Source: Paenibacillus sp. FSL H8-0537 (GTDB lineage: Bacteria; Bacillota; Bacilli; Paenibacillales; Paenibacillaceae). Taken from it: a stretch of DNA of 64,000 nt. Positions 16,927 to 25,430 of the stretch are shown one piece after another; position 1 is the first letter of the stretch, and each line of letters begins with the position of its first letter. The DNA is taken from assembly GCF_038051995.1 (NCBI RefSeq), contig NZ_CP150290.1, positions 2,532,001 to 2,596,000 on the forward strand. The letters are read 5' to 3'. The position numbers and the translations under genes were made by a program. The notes beneath the pieces were generated by a model. It saw nothing but the letters and a program-made list of their open reading frames with translations. It was not told the origin of the DNA and did not search any database.

Positions 16927-18030
16927 TTAGTGCAGCGTCTGCAAAGCAGCAGGCGTAAACGGAATTAATTCATCTTGTCTTCCGCCTTGGACTTTATCTG
17001 CCCACGCAGGATCGACGAGCAGGGCGCGGCCAACAGCTACAAGATCAAATTCGCCTGTATCCAGGCGTGAGGCCAGATCATCCACATTAGCGTTTTCTGC
17101 GCCTTTGCCTTCGGTAAAGAGGCTCATGAAATCGCCATCTAGTCCTACGGAGCCAACGGTAATCGTTGGTTTGCCAGTAAGCTTTTTCGTCCAGCCTGCA
17201 AAGTTGAGCTCCGAGCCTTCAAATTCCGGCTCCCAGAAGCGGCGAGTCGAGCAGTGGAAAATATCTACTCCAGCTTCTACAAGCGGAGCAAGAAACTGTC
17301 CCAATTCCTCAGGAGTGCTCGCAAGCTTAGCTGTGTACTCGGACGATTTCCACTGCGAGATGCGAATAATAATCGGGAAATCAGGTCCGACAGCTTGGCG
17401 GCAAGCTTCGATAATCTCGACCGCAAAACGCGTTCTCGACAGCATATCGCCGCCATAACGATCCGTCCGTTTATTCGTTTTCTCCCAGAAAAATTGGTCG
17501 ATCAAATAGCCGTGCGCGCCATGGAGCTCAATGCCGTCAAAGCCAATCCGTTTCGCATCGGCTGCTGCTTGTGCGTAAGCTGCAACAACGTCTTTAATTT
17601 CGGCTTCGGTCAAAGGCTCATTCACGACCTCGCCCTCTGCAGTAATACCGGAAGGGCCGATCGGCAGTGCTTCCGGGTTCGGATGGGAGCCGACCTTGCG
17701 CGTTGTGCCAACATGCCAGATCTGTGGAACGATTTTGCCGCCAGCCGCATGAACAGCCTCGACGACCTTCGCCCAGCCATTTAATGCAGCTTCGCCATGA
17801 AAGTTAGGGATGTTTGGATTATCGGTGGCAGCCGGATGGTTAATCAGCGTGCCCTCTGTCACAATTAAGCCAACGCCATTTTCGGCGCGGCGTCTATAGT
17901 AGGCGACAACATCTTCACCCGGAACGCCATTTGGAGAAAAACCGCGGGTCATAGGTGCCATTACGACACGGTTAGGCAGGGAAAGTGGACCTGCAGAGAA
18001 CGGCTTGAACAACGATTGAATGGAACTCAT
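16927..18030 (-). CDS. Old Yellow Enzyme family NADH:flavin oxidoreductase (ene-reductase)
   Basis: A 367-residue FMN enzyme of the OYE family, single TIM barrel. RVVMAPMTRGF is the N-terminal FMN-binding strand, QIWHVGTTRK and IELHGAHGYLIDQFFW carry the substrate-binding His pair, and GRALLVDPAWADKV is the C-terminal phosphate-binding end. These enzymes reduce activated C=C bonds of enals, enones and quinones, often as electrophile detoxification. AGGAGGT stands upstream of the ATG. It is the last gene of a minus-strand set with an ArsR regulator and a second OYE, and an operator-like palindrome lies in its promoter region. Confidence 0.92.
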   Translation of the reverse strand: MSSIQSLFKPFSAGPLSLPNRVVMAPMTRGFSPNGVPGEDVVAYYRRRAENGVGLIVTEGTLINHPAATDNPNIPNFHGEAALNGWAKVVEAVHAAGGKIVPQIWHVGTTRKVGSHPNPEALPIGPSGITAEGEVVNEPLTEAEIKDVVAAYAQAAADAKRIGFDGIELHGAHGYLIDQFFWEKTNKRTDRYGGDMLSRTRFAVEIIEACRQAVGPDFPIIIRISQWKSSEYTAKLASTPEELGQFLAPLVEAGVDIFHCSTRRFWEPEFEGSELNFAGWTKKLTGKPTITVGSVGLDGDFMSLFTEGKGAENANVDDLASRLDTGEFDLVAVGRALLVDPAWADKVQGGRQDELIPFTPAALQTLH

Positions 18031-18067
18031 GAATAAAATACCTCCTAATCGAATAGAAAATCTATAA

Positions 18068-18085
18068 TTCTATAAAAATAGATAT
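18068..18085 (-). promoter_or_regulatory. Operator-like site upstream of the first OYE gene
   Basis: Read on the minus strand this is ATATCTATTTTTATAGAA, containing the inverted repeat TCTAT-TTTT-ATAGA. The same 18-mer with one change occurs at 18439-18456 upstream of the ArsR gene, on the plus strand. Paired sites next to an ArsR regulator suggest its own operator; not tested. Confidence 0.55.
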
Positions 18086-18116
18086 AAAAGCATGAAATGA
18101 ACAGGCATAAGCAAGG

Positions 18117-18428
18117 TTATAGCTCATCCTGAATCATTTCTTTGAAAAGCCGAATGTTAGCTTCATTGCGTCTGTAATAAGTGTGCTGTCCGATCCGCTT
18201 CGACTCCAGCAAGCCTGCTTTATGCATTTTCACTAAATAGCCGGATATAACGGATTGCGCAAGGCCCGATTTTTCAGCAAACGAACCGACGCAGACGCCT
18301 CCAGCAAACTGACAAGCATCGGTTAGATGGCATTGAGGCCCGAAATGCTCCTCAGGTGTTTTCAGCCATTTTAAAATATGGTACCGTTTCTCGTTAGACA
18401 CAGCTTTAAGTATTGATAAAGTATCCAT
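18117..18428 (-). CDS. ArsR-family transcriptional regulator with three cysteines
   Basis: A 103-residue winged-helix protein. LSILKAVSNEKRYHILKWL is the dimer/first helix, SGLAQSVISGYLVKMHKAGL the recognition helix and IGQHTYYRRN the wing. Between helices lies a loop with Cys33, Cys39 and Cys46 (PQCHLTDACQF, GGVCVGS), which could sense metal or thiol-reactive electrophiles. It sits between two OYE genes on the same strand, and near-identical palindromes flank it, so it probably represses this module until an electrophile or metal modifies the cysteines. The sensing chemistry is inference. Confidence 0.85.
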   Translation of the reverse strand: MDTLSILKAVSNEKRYHILKWLKTPEEHFGPQCHLTDACQFAGGVCVGSFAEKSGLAQSVISGYLVKMHKAGLLESKRIGQHTYYRRNEANIRLFKEMIQDEL

Positions 18429-18438
18429 GAGGATTAGT

Positions 18439-18456
18439 ATATCTACTTTTATAGAA
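18439..18456 (+). promoter_or_regulatory. Operator-like site upstream of the ArsR gene
   Basis: ATATCTACTTTTATAGAA, one base different from the minus-strand copy at 18068-18085. It ends 11 bases before the regulator's start codon on the opposite strand, a position where binding would block expression of the regulator itself. Confidence 0.55.
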
Positions 18457-18560
18457 ATGTCAAATTGTTAGTCTCGGGTCGAAACGCGCCGCGCCGCCAA
18501 AGGACGGCGACAGCCGTTTCACCTTGTGCCTATTTGTGATCGATAGGGTGGACTTTGCAA

Positions 18561-19679
18561 TTATTCCGTTATCGGAAACCAGCCTGGCGCATGCGTAATG
18601 GCTCCCCACAAGCCATTCGGGATGACAAGACGCTCTTGATCCTGCTTGGACAGCGTAGTCACAATATCCTGCTCGTTGCCTTGCTTGATTTTCTCCGTCC
18701 AATCCGGGTCGATAATGAGCTCGCGGCCTAGGGCGATGAACGGCACGCCGGAGTTTTTCGCTTGCAGAGCCTCTTCGGCAGTTGTGATGCCGCCAACTCC
18801 GATGAATGGAATGTGCTCGCTGTATTTTTCGACGAACCAGGCCATGCGGCTTTGTGAATCCTGTTCGCCTCTGCGCGGCTTCGACCAGAAATCATTAAGC
18901 GACACATGCAAATAATCCAGCTTCTGCTCGATTAGAGCGTTAACCAGATGGTACGAATGCTCCATCGTCAAGCCTTCTTCTTCAGGCTCCTCCGGCGAGA
19001 AGCGATAGCCCACCAGAAATGGCTGTGGCGCCATAGCTGCGGCTTTCTGAACGGCTTCAACGACGTAGAGCGGGAAAGCCATCCGTTTATGGACCGAGCC
19101 GCCCCAATCGTCGGTACGTACATTGGAAGCCGGGGAATAAAATTGCTGCAGCAGATAGCCGTTGGCACCGTGAATTTCTACGCCGTCAAAACCAGCCTCA
19201 ATTGCACGGCGGGTCGCTTCGCCAAAGTCGGCGATAATCGCTTTGATTTCCTCCTCGGTTAGCTCGCGTGGTACAATACCGCCTTCTTGCTGGGCAATGC
19301 TGCTGGCGCTCACCAAATCATCATTCGGCACTAGGCCAGGGAAGCAGGATCTTCCGCCATGAAAAATTTGCAAAATCGCCTTCGCGCCGCGGCTTTTAAT
19401 CGCATCGGCCAGACGCTTGAGGCTTGGGATCATTTCGTCGGTATCCGCGCCAAATTCGCCCGGGAAGCCTTTGCCGTTGCGGCTTACGTAGACGCAAGCT
19501 GTAACGACGATGCCGGGCCCCGCACTGCGACGGCTGTAGTAGGCGAGCTCCTCATCAGGCACTGTACCGTCCGGATTGGACGAGCAGGTTGTCATTGGCG
19601 CCATTACAATACGATTATGTACAGACATGCCATTCGTGAAAGTGAATGGTTCAAATAAAGGCTGAAATTGTGGTTTCAT
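18561..19679 (-). CDS. Old Yellow Enzyme family oxidoreductase, second paralogue
   Basis: A 372-residue FMN-dependent OYE-family barrel. NRIVMAPMTTCSS has a cysteine in the position that tunes FMN redox potential in YqjM-type enzymes, which the neighbouring paralogue lacks. QIFHGGRSC and VEIHGANGYLLQQFYSP give a His/Asn substrate pair, and ALGRELIIDPDWTEKI is the FMN phosphate site. It reads toward the ArsR gene and the first OYE on the same strand; a GGAGGGA site precedes the ATG. A hairpin-like G/C-rich stretch (18480-18520) follows but has no T-run. Confidence 0.92.
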   Translation of the reverse strand: MKPQFQPLFEPFTFTNGMSVHNRIVMAPMTTCSSNPDGTVPDEELAYYSRRSAGPGIVVTACVYVSRNGKGFPGEFGADTDEMIPSLKRLADAIKSRGAKAILQIFHGGRSCFPGLVPNDDLVSASSIAQQEGGIVPRELTEEEIKAIIADFGEATRRAIEAGFDGVEIHGANGYLLQQFYSPASNVRTDDWGGSVHKRMAFPLYVVEAVQKAAAMAPQPFLVGYRFSPEEPEEEGLTMEHSYHLVNALIEQKLDYLHVSLNDFWSKPRRGEQDSQSRMAWFVEKYSEHIPFIGVGGITTAEEALQAKNSGVPFIALGRELIIDPDWTEKIKQGNEQDIVTTLSKQDQERLVIPNGLWGAITHAPGWFPITE

Positions 19680-19758
19680 CAGTCGTTCCCTCCAGTTACG
19701 AAATGCTATCTACTTTATTTTATATCAGAAAATAAACAAAGGAAAGCGGAGGGAAAGG

Positions 19759-19787
19759 TTGCTTAAATGAAAGGGCTGGTATATAAT
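19759..19787 (+). promoter_or_regulatory. Predicted promoter of the cobalamin-riboswitch transcript
   Basis: TTGCTT (19759-19764), 17 bases, then a perfect TATAAT (19782-19787). The aptamer begins about 30 bases later. The inverted repeat CTGGT/ACCAG surrounds the -10 and could be an extra regulatory site. Confidence 0.6.
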
Positions 19788-19820
19788 CAACCAGATTTGC
19801 AAACAACTGAAAAATTGTGG

Positions 19821-20010
19821 GAATAAGGTGCGACAGCTGCGGCTGGAGCTTAAAAGGGAAGTTCGGTGCAAAACCGACGCGGTCCCGCCACTGTTACGGA
19901 TTAGCTGAAGCTACAAGGCCACTGATCTCGCTTAGCGAGAATGGGAAGGCAGCTAGCAGCATTATTTCCGGTAGCCAGGAGACCTGCCTGTTCTGACAAC
20001 ACTGCTGTAA
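19821..20010 (+). promoter_or_regulatory. Cobalamin riboswitch
   Basis: The aptamer core is unmistakable: AAAAGGGAA (19852), CGGTGCAAAACCG (19864-19876), GCGGTCCCGCCACTGT (19879-19894) and the B12 box AGCCAGGAGACCTGCC (19973-19988). A stem-loop insert with CTCGCTTAGCGAG lies between. Adenosyl- or methylcobalamin binding normally shuts off downstream genes. The expression platform is the terminator hairpin at 20076-20123, so control should be by premature transcription termination. Confidence 0.95.
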
Positions 20011-20075
20011 CCTACGGAGAATAGGGAAGTGTTAGCGCGCATGCTTATTTGCTATGATGGAAAATAACAATAACA

Positions 20076-20123
20076 GGCAGCTCTATCCTTCCTATGACTG
20101 GAGGCAGAGCTGTCTTTTTTTTT
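20076..20123 (+). terminator. Riboswitch-controlled terminator
   Basis: GGCAGCTCT (20076-20084) pairs with AGAGCTGTC (20106-20114), with a loop that can pair further, followed by nine T. It lies between the cobalamin aptamer and the first transporter gene. Confidence 0.85.
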
Positions 20124-20174
20124 GCGGATTTTTACAGGAAGATGATTTTGCTAGAGGGAGAGGAAATAGAAAAG

Positions 20175-21803
20175 ATGAAACGTACACAAACGGCAAGAAA
20201 TAAAAAAAGAATGGGTGTTTTATTCAGCCTCTGCTTGCTGCTGGCGCTGATGGGCTGCAGTGGTGCCAACGGCTCAAATGAACCCATCAGCAATAATGGG
20301 CTGTCGCAGCAGTCTGCTGCTCCTTCCGCCGCTGCGGATGCTGCTTCTGAAGAAATCGTGCTGGCTGCGCCGCGGGATTTAGCACCAGGACCACAAGATG
20401 CTTATTACACGAGCACTATTCTATACGTATGGGAGCCGCTAATTGCTGCTTCTGAGGATGGCAAGCCTGCTCCAAAGCTGGCGGAATCGTGGGAAATGTC
20501 CGCTGATGGCAAGGAATGGACCTTCATGCTGCGCAAAGGCGTGACGTTCCACGATGGCGCGCCATTCAACGCGGACGCGGCGCTTGCAAATTTTGCCCGT
20601 TACAAGCAGGTGAGCCCGAAGAGTTCGCCGTTCTATACGCTGGACATTAATCATTCATACCCTAGCCTTCAGGAAGTCGTGAAGGTTGATGAAAGCACGA
20701 TTAAGCTTGTTTTCGAAAATCCGCAGCCGACGCTGCTGTATTCAATGATCAACTTCTCAAGTCCGATGTACAGCCCGAATAATTTTGACGACAACGGCGA
20801 TTTCAACGGCCTGCCGCAAGGAACAGGTCCTTTCAAGCTTGTGCAGCATGAGAAGGATCAATATTCTTTGCTAGAAGCTTACGACGGCTATTATGGCGAA
20901 AAAGCAAAAGCTCAAAAAATCCGCGTCCGCGTCATACCGGACCCTGATACAAGGCTGGCTGCCCTTAAATCTGGGGAGATTTTGGGCGTCATGGATTTGG
21001 GAGCTATTCCTCCTGCCCTTGCCGAGGAGCTGCTGAAGGATGACCGCTTTGCTGTATCGACGGCAAAATCGACGATTTCCCACTACCTGCATCCGAACGG
21101 TGCCAAAGCGCCATTTAATGATTTGAAGATGCGTCAGGCGCTGAGTCTGATTATTGACCGCGAGCAGCTGGTGAAGGAGCTGTTTTTGGGTTATCCAACC
21201 GCTACAGCCAACATTCTAAATTCGACCTCGCCGTTTTACAAGGACATCCCTGCCGTTCATGATTCGGAAAAGGCAATCGCTCTGTCGCATGAGGTGCTTG
21301 GCGATAACAGGCAGGCGGTTACGCTAATTGTGCCAACTTATGGGCTTGACCGTTATCCGTATAAAGCGCAGGCCGAGCTGCTTCAGGCTGTGCTTCAACA
21401 ATTGCAGCTGGACGTTACGATTCAAATATTGGATGGAGCAGCTTACAAGGAAGCACAGGCACAAGGAAACTTCGATTTGGCTATGGCCATTCAGGGGCTG
21501 CCGAACGGCGATCCTTATTCGATTTTGAACAATTATATGGCTAGCGAAGGCTCAAGCAATAAAAGCTATACGCTCGGTTACAGCAATGCCCGTGTGGATG
21601 AGCTGTTGAATCAGGTGAAGACGACGCTGAATATGGATGATCGCGCTGCCATTTATAACGAGCTGCAGGATATCGCAGCTGAGGAATTGCCGACGATTCC
21701 GCTGTTTAATGATGCGAGCTTAATTGCGTTCAGCAAAGAAATTACCGGATACGGGGCACTTGTGTATGGTACAACGCTGCCGCAACTGGAGCGGGTACAA
21801 TAA
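20175..21803 (+). CDS. Nickel/peptide-type ABC transporter binding lipoprotein (family 5)
   Basis: A 542-residue lipoprotein; the signal peptide ends in LLALMGC, giving a lipid-anchored Cys. FMLRKGVTFHDGAPFNADA is the family 5 signature, and RVIPDPDTRLAAL resembles NikA more than oligopeptide binders. The longer frame from 20094 starts inside the terminator, so ATG 20175 is taken, with GAGAGGAAA about ten bases upstream. Expression under a cobalamin riboswitch suggests a ligand tied to B12 metabolism, such as cobalt or a cobalt/nickel chelate; a corrinoid is also possible. The permease gene begins two bases after the stop. Confidence 0.88.
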   Translation: MKRTQTARNKKRMGVLFSLCLLLALMGCSGANGSNEPISNNGLSQQSAAPSAAADAASEEIVLAAPRDLAPGPQDAYYTSTILYVWEPLIAASEDGKPAPKLAESWEMSADGKEWTFMLRKGVTFHDGAPFNADAALANFARYKQVSPKSSPFYTLDINHSYPSLQEVVKVDESTIKLVFENPQPTLLYSMINFSSPMYSPNNFDDNGDFNGLPQGTGPFKLVQHEKDQYSLLEAYDGYYGEKAKAQKIRVRVIPDPDTRLAALKSGEILGVMDLGAIPPALAEELLKDDRFAVSTAKSTISHYLHPNGAKAPFNDLKMRQALSLIIDREQLVKELFLGYPTATANILNSTSPFYKDIPAVHDSEKAIALSHEVLGDNRQAVTLIVPTYGLDRYPYKAQAELLQAVLQQLQLDVTIQILDGAAYKEAQAQGNFDLAMAIQGLPNGDPYSILNNYMASEGSSNKSYTLGYSNARVDELLNQVKTTLNMDDRAAIYNELQDIAAEELPTIPLFNDASLIAFSKEITGYGALVYGTTLPQLERVQ

Positions 21804-21804
21804 G

Positions 21805-22746
21805 ATGGCCTATTTCATTCGGAGGTTGGCGGCGGCTGTTCCCGTCCTGATTGGCATTACGTTTATAGCCTTTGCATTAAGCGTCGCCTCTCCGGGTGAT
21901 CCGGCTGTCGAGCTGCTCAGCATGAACGGCTTCAGCCAGCCGACCGAAGAGCAAATTGCTTTGAAACGCGAAGAGATGGGGCTGAATGATCCGCTGCTCG
22001 TTCAATATGGACATTGGTTATCAAAGGCGGTACAAGGTGATTTGGGAACGTCATATATGACGAAGGAATCGGTTAGCGGCGAGCTGCTGCGCCGCCTTCC
22101 TGCAACCTTAAGCCTATCTTTGTTAGCTGTATTGTTCGCCATTCTGCTTGGCGTGCCATGCGGCATGCTCATGGCGATTCGGCGCAATCGGCTGTTCGAT
22201 CATATCGGCAGGGCGCTTGCGCTGATTTTGGTTTCCATTCCCGGATTTTGGCTGGCGATCATGCTCATTGCCTTATGGTCGGAGAAGCTGCAGTTGCTCC
22301 CAACCAGCGGCTATGGGACATGGAAGCATCTGCTTATGCCAGCCGCGGTGCTTGCTTCCGGTACAGGCGCCATATTGATGCGGCTAACGCGTGCGGCGCT
22401 GCTGGAGGAGCTGAATAAAGATTATATGCTGACGGCCCGGGCTAAGGGGCTGCGTGAGAGCTTCATTGTGCTTCGGCATGCACTGCGCAATGCTTGTATT
22501 CCGCTGCTCACGGTCATCGGCAGCTATTTTGGAGCGATTGTTGGCGGCTCCGTCATCGTGGAAGTTATTTTCGCGGTGCCAGGCATTGGACGCTTTGCAA
22601 TGGACGGTATTTTTCGCAGAGATTATCCGGTCATTCAGGGCTATGTCGTATTTACCGGTCTCATTTACGTCCTGTTCAATTTGGCAACGGATTTATGCTA
22701 TGGGCTTGCTCATCCGCAAATCAGGCTGGGAGGGAAGCTTCGATGA
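21805..22746 (+). CDS. ABC transporter permease, NikB/DppB type
   Basis: A 313-residue membrane protein with about six hydrophobic segments. IGITFIAFALSVASPGDPA is the N-terminal hallmark of DppB/NikB permeases, and RAALLEELNKDYMLTARAKG is the EAA loop that contacts the ATPase. GGAGCGGG precedes ATG 21805. It overlaps the next permease by four bases, so the two should form a heterodimeric channel made in equal amounts. Confidence 0.92.
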   Translation: MAYFIRRLAAAVPVLIGITFIAFALSVASPGDPAVELLSMNGFSQPTEEQIALKREEMGLNDPLLVQYGHWLSKAVQGDLGTSYMTKESVSGELLRRLPATLSLSLLAVLFAILLGVPCGMLMAIRRNRLFDHIGRALALILVSIPGFWLAIMLIALWSEKLQLLPTSGYGTWKHLLMPAAVLASGTGAILMRLTRAALLEELNKDYMLTARAKGLRESFIVLRHALRNACIPLLTVIGSYFGAIVGGSVIVEVIFAVPGIGRFAMDGIFRRDYPVIQGYVVFTGLIYVLFNLATDLCYGLAHPQIRLGGKLR

Positions 22747-23561
22747 AGATATCCTATAGGTTGGCTGCAGGCGTGCTTGCCTTCTTTCTGCTTACCAGCT
22801 TGCTGGCACCGCTGCTTGCTCCCTATGACCCGAATCAGATTAATATGGCGGAAAGGCTTACACCGTTATCCGCTGCACATTGGCTAGGAACAGACACGCT
22901 GGGGCGGGATGTGCTGAGCCGCATTTTATATGGCGGAAGGGTGTCGATCTTGCTGGCGGTAGCTGTTACGCTCGCTACAATGCTAGTCGGCCTGCTGCTC
23001 GGAACGATAAGCGGTTATGCTGGCGGTTGGATCGATGAAGCCATACAAATTGTGGTTAGCATTTTTCAAGGACTGCCGGGTCTCGCGCTTATGCTGGCTA
23101 TTGCAGGTACGCTCGGTCCCGGTGTAAAAAGCCTGTTTATCGCGCTTCTCTTCACCTCATGGGCAGATTTTTCCCGGGTCGTGCGCGGCGAGGTTATGAA
23201 AATACGCGAAGAAAGCTACGTGGAAGGCATCCGTGCTTTAGGGGCGGGCCATGCGTACATAATCAGCAAGCATATGCTTCCGAATTTATTGGGGCCGCTT
23301 ATTGTATTGTTCACGATTCGGATTGGGCGAGTGATTCTATCTATCGCCTCGCTTAGCTTTCTCGGTCTAGGCTTGCAGCCGCCAGCGGCAGATTGGGGAG
23401 TGATGGTGAACGATGCCCGGCCATATTTTCGCAGTTATCCACATCTAATGTTCGCACCTGGACTCTGTATAGCCGCTGTATCCCTATGCATCAATTGGCT
23501 GGGTGATGGTCTTCGCGATAAGCTGGATACACGGACGGAGAAAGAGCATTCACTGCTGTAG
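22743..23561 (+). CDS. ABC transporter permease, NikC/DppC type
   Basis: A 272-residue membrane protein. HWLGTDTLGRDVLSRILYGG is the DppC/NikC signature after the first membrane segment, and VRGEVMKIREESYVEGIRAL is the EAA coupling helix. ATG 22743 overlaps the previous stop as ATGA. It pairs with the upstream permease to form the channel of the cobalamin-regulated importer. Confidence 0.92.
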   Translation: MKISYRLAAGVLAFFLLTSLLAPLLAPYDPNQINMAERLTPLSAAHWLGTDTLGRDVLSRILYGGRVSILLAVAVTLATMLVGLLLGTISGYAGGWIDEAIQIVVSIFQGLPGLALMLAIAGTLGPGVKSLFIALLFTSWADFSRVVRGEVMKIREESYVEGIRALGAGHAYIISKHMLPNLLGPLIVLFTIRIGRVILSIASLSFLGLGLQPPAADWGVMVNDARPYFRSYPHLMFAPGLCIAAVSLCINWLGDGLRDKLDTRTEKEHSLL

Positions 23562-23569
23562 GAGGAATG

Positions 23570-24622
23570 ATGTTGACCGATACGCTTATGGTAATCAAGC
23601 AGCTAAATGCTTCCTTTCAGACAAGGGAAGGGCTTGTGCAGGCGGTTGAAGGGGCAACGCTTGAGCTGAAGCGGGGGCGCATTTTTGGACTGATTGGCGA
23701 GACGGGCAGCGGCAAGTCTGTGCTAGGTCTGTCGCTGGTGAGGCTGCTTCCCGCACATGCTTCCGTCAGTGGAAGCATCCTGTATAAAGGCCGAGATTTG
23801 CTGCAGCTGAGCCCAAAAGAAATGAGGCAAATACGGGGAAGGGAAATCGCCCTCATTCCGCAAAATCCTGCAAGCTCTCTCAATCCAGTTCTGACGCTTG
23901 GCAGCCAGCTTCGCGAGGCGAATCGCACTTATGGCGGGAGAGCGGGGAACAAGCAGGTCAACGCTGAGGCGGCTGGTCTGCTGCATGCGATGAATATGCC
24001 GGATGCGGAGCAGCAGCTGCGGCGCTACCCCTTTCAGCTAAGCGGCGGAATGAAGCAGCGTGTGCTGGCGGCAATGGGACTTGCCGGAAGCCCGTCATTG
24101 CTTATTGCCGATGAGCCGACGAAAGGGCTCGATGCTCTAATCCGCGTCCAGGTGACGGAAATGCTGGCAAATATGGCACGGCGCACAGGCGCGGCGCTGC
24201 TGCTCATCACGCATGATCTGGATGTAGCGCGGGTGCTTTGCGATGAAGTGGGCGTCATGTATGCCGGTCAAATCATTGAGCAGGGGCCAGCGAAGAAGCT
24301 ATTTGCACAGCCGATGCATCCTTACACGCGCGGTTTAATCGCATCTATGCCCAGCAGAGGGATGATTCCGATAGCTGGAACAGCGCCGAGCTTGACGGAT
24401 AGGCCTGCTGGCTGCAAGTTTTATGATCGCTGTGCTTCAGCGATGCCTCGCTGCGAAGCAGAGCAGCCAGGCTTATATAAAACGGCTCAAACCGAGATAA
24501 CGAATAAGGCAATTGAACCGGAAGACGACGGTACGGTTGAGGGGCAACAAGCAGCCGCCGAGCATATAGCTGCTCAGCACACAGCCGCCCAGCACAAAGC
24601 GAGGTGTTTCCTTTATGCTTGA
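23570..24622 (+). CDS. ABC transporter ATPase, NikD/DppD type, with His/Ala-rich tail
   Basis: About 350 residues. Walker A GETGSGKS, signature QLSGGMKQR, Walker B LLIADEPTKGLD and the switch His in LLITHD are intact. The C-terminal oligopeptide/dipeptide region includes CKFYDRCASAMPRC, a cysteine cluster often seen in this family. The last 25 residues contain AAAEHIAAQHTAAQHKA, a short His/Ala repeat that is not part of the family and could bind metal. GGAGG (23561-23565) is too close to ATG 23567, so ATG 23570 is preferred; TTG 23573 is possible. It overlaps the next ATPase by eight bases. Confidence 0.92.
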   Translation: MLTDTLMVIKQLNASFQTREGLVQAVEGATLELKRGRIFGLIGETGSGKSVLGLSLVRLLPAHASVSGSILYKGRDLLQLSPKEMRQIRGREIALIPQNPASSLNPVLTLGSQLREANRTYGGRAGNKQVNAEAAGLLHAMNMPDAEQQLRRYPFQLSGGMKQRVLAAMGLAGSPSLLIADEPTKGLDALIRVQVTEMLANMARRTGAALLLITHDLDVARVLCDEVGVMYAGQIIEQGPAKKLFAQPMHPYTRGLIASMPSRGMIPIAGTAPSLTDRPAGCKFYDRCASAMPRCEAEQPGLYKTAQTEITNKAIEPEDDGTVEGQQAAAEHIAAQHTAAQHKARCFLYA

Positions 24623-25385
24623 AATGATTGAGCTGCACAAACGATATCGAAGCAACTGGCTAACAGGCAGAGGTCATCAGGCGGTGGAGCCAGCAACCTT
24701 TCAAATTGCTGAAGGCGAGTCGCTGGGGCTGGTCGGAGAGAGCGGCAGCGGCAAGTCGACGCTTGCGCGGCTGCTGCTAAAGCTGATTTCGGCTGATGGC
24801 GGCCGTATTTTATATAAAGGAACCGATATTAGCGGATATTCCATGAAGCAGATGAGGCCGCTGCGCCGGGAGCTGCAAATCATGTTTCAGCATCCGCACT
24901 CCGCGCTTAATCCTCGGCGGACGCTGCTGGATAGTCTGCTTGAGCCGGTGCTGCTGCATCGACTAATGAATAAGGCAGCAGCCATGGAAAGGGCACTTGA
25001 GCTAATAGACGTTGTCGGGCTGAGGGCGGAGGTGCTGACGCGGTATCCCCATCAGGTAAGCGGCGGCCAAATACAGCGAATCGTCATTGCTCGAGCCTTG
25101 ATGCTGGAGCCAAAGTTTCTTGTACTGGATGAGCCTACGTCGATGCTTGACGTTTCTGTACAGGCGCAGGTCATCCAGCTGCTCCAGCGCATTCGGAAGG
25201 AGTTTGGGCTGACTTATTTGTTTATTTCGCATGATTTGGAGCTGGTGCGGCATATGTGCGATCGAATCGGGGTTATGAAAGAGGGACGTATCGTTGAGCT
25301 TGACGAGAGCGAGTGTATAATGGAGCGCCCGCAGCATCCTTATACACAGCAGCTGGTGAATGCTTTTCAAGCCTTCAAGCGGTAA
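24615..25385 (+). CDS. ABC transporter ATPase, NikE/DppF type
   Basis: A 256-residue ATPase with Walker A GESGSGKS, signature QVSGGQIQR, Walker B FLVLDEPTSMLD and switch His in LFISHD. IMFQHPHSALNPRRT is the Q-loop region typical of DppF/NikE partners. The C-terminal extension is short, as in NikE. It completes a five-gene importer downstream of the cobalamin riboswitch. The start lies within the His/Ala tail of the preceding gene. Confidence 0.92.
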   Translation: MLEMIELHKRYRSNWLTGRGHQAVEPATFQIAEGESLGLVGESGSGKSTLARLLLKLISADGGRILYKGTDISGYSMKQMRPLRRELQIMFQHPHSALNPRRTLLDSLLEPVLLHRLMNKAAAMERALELIDVVGLRAEVLTRYPHQVSGGQIQRIVIARALMLEPKFLVLDEPTSMLDVSVQAQVIQLLQRIRKEFGLTYLFISHDLELVRHMCDRIGVMKEGRIVELDESECIMERPQHPYTQQLVNAFQAFKR

Positions 25386-25430
25386 TACAGCTTAAGCCAG
25401 ACTCTGCAAAAGAAAAGGAGCATGTATTAA

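Noticed and set aside
18480..18520. G/C-rich hairpin after the second OYE gene as a terminator
   Set aside because: Pairing is imperfect and no T-run follows on the minus strand.
20094..20174. Upstream start of the family 5 binding protein at 20094
   Set aside because: This stretch is the riboswitch terminator and lacks a ribosome site; the lipoprotein signal begins at 20175.
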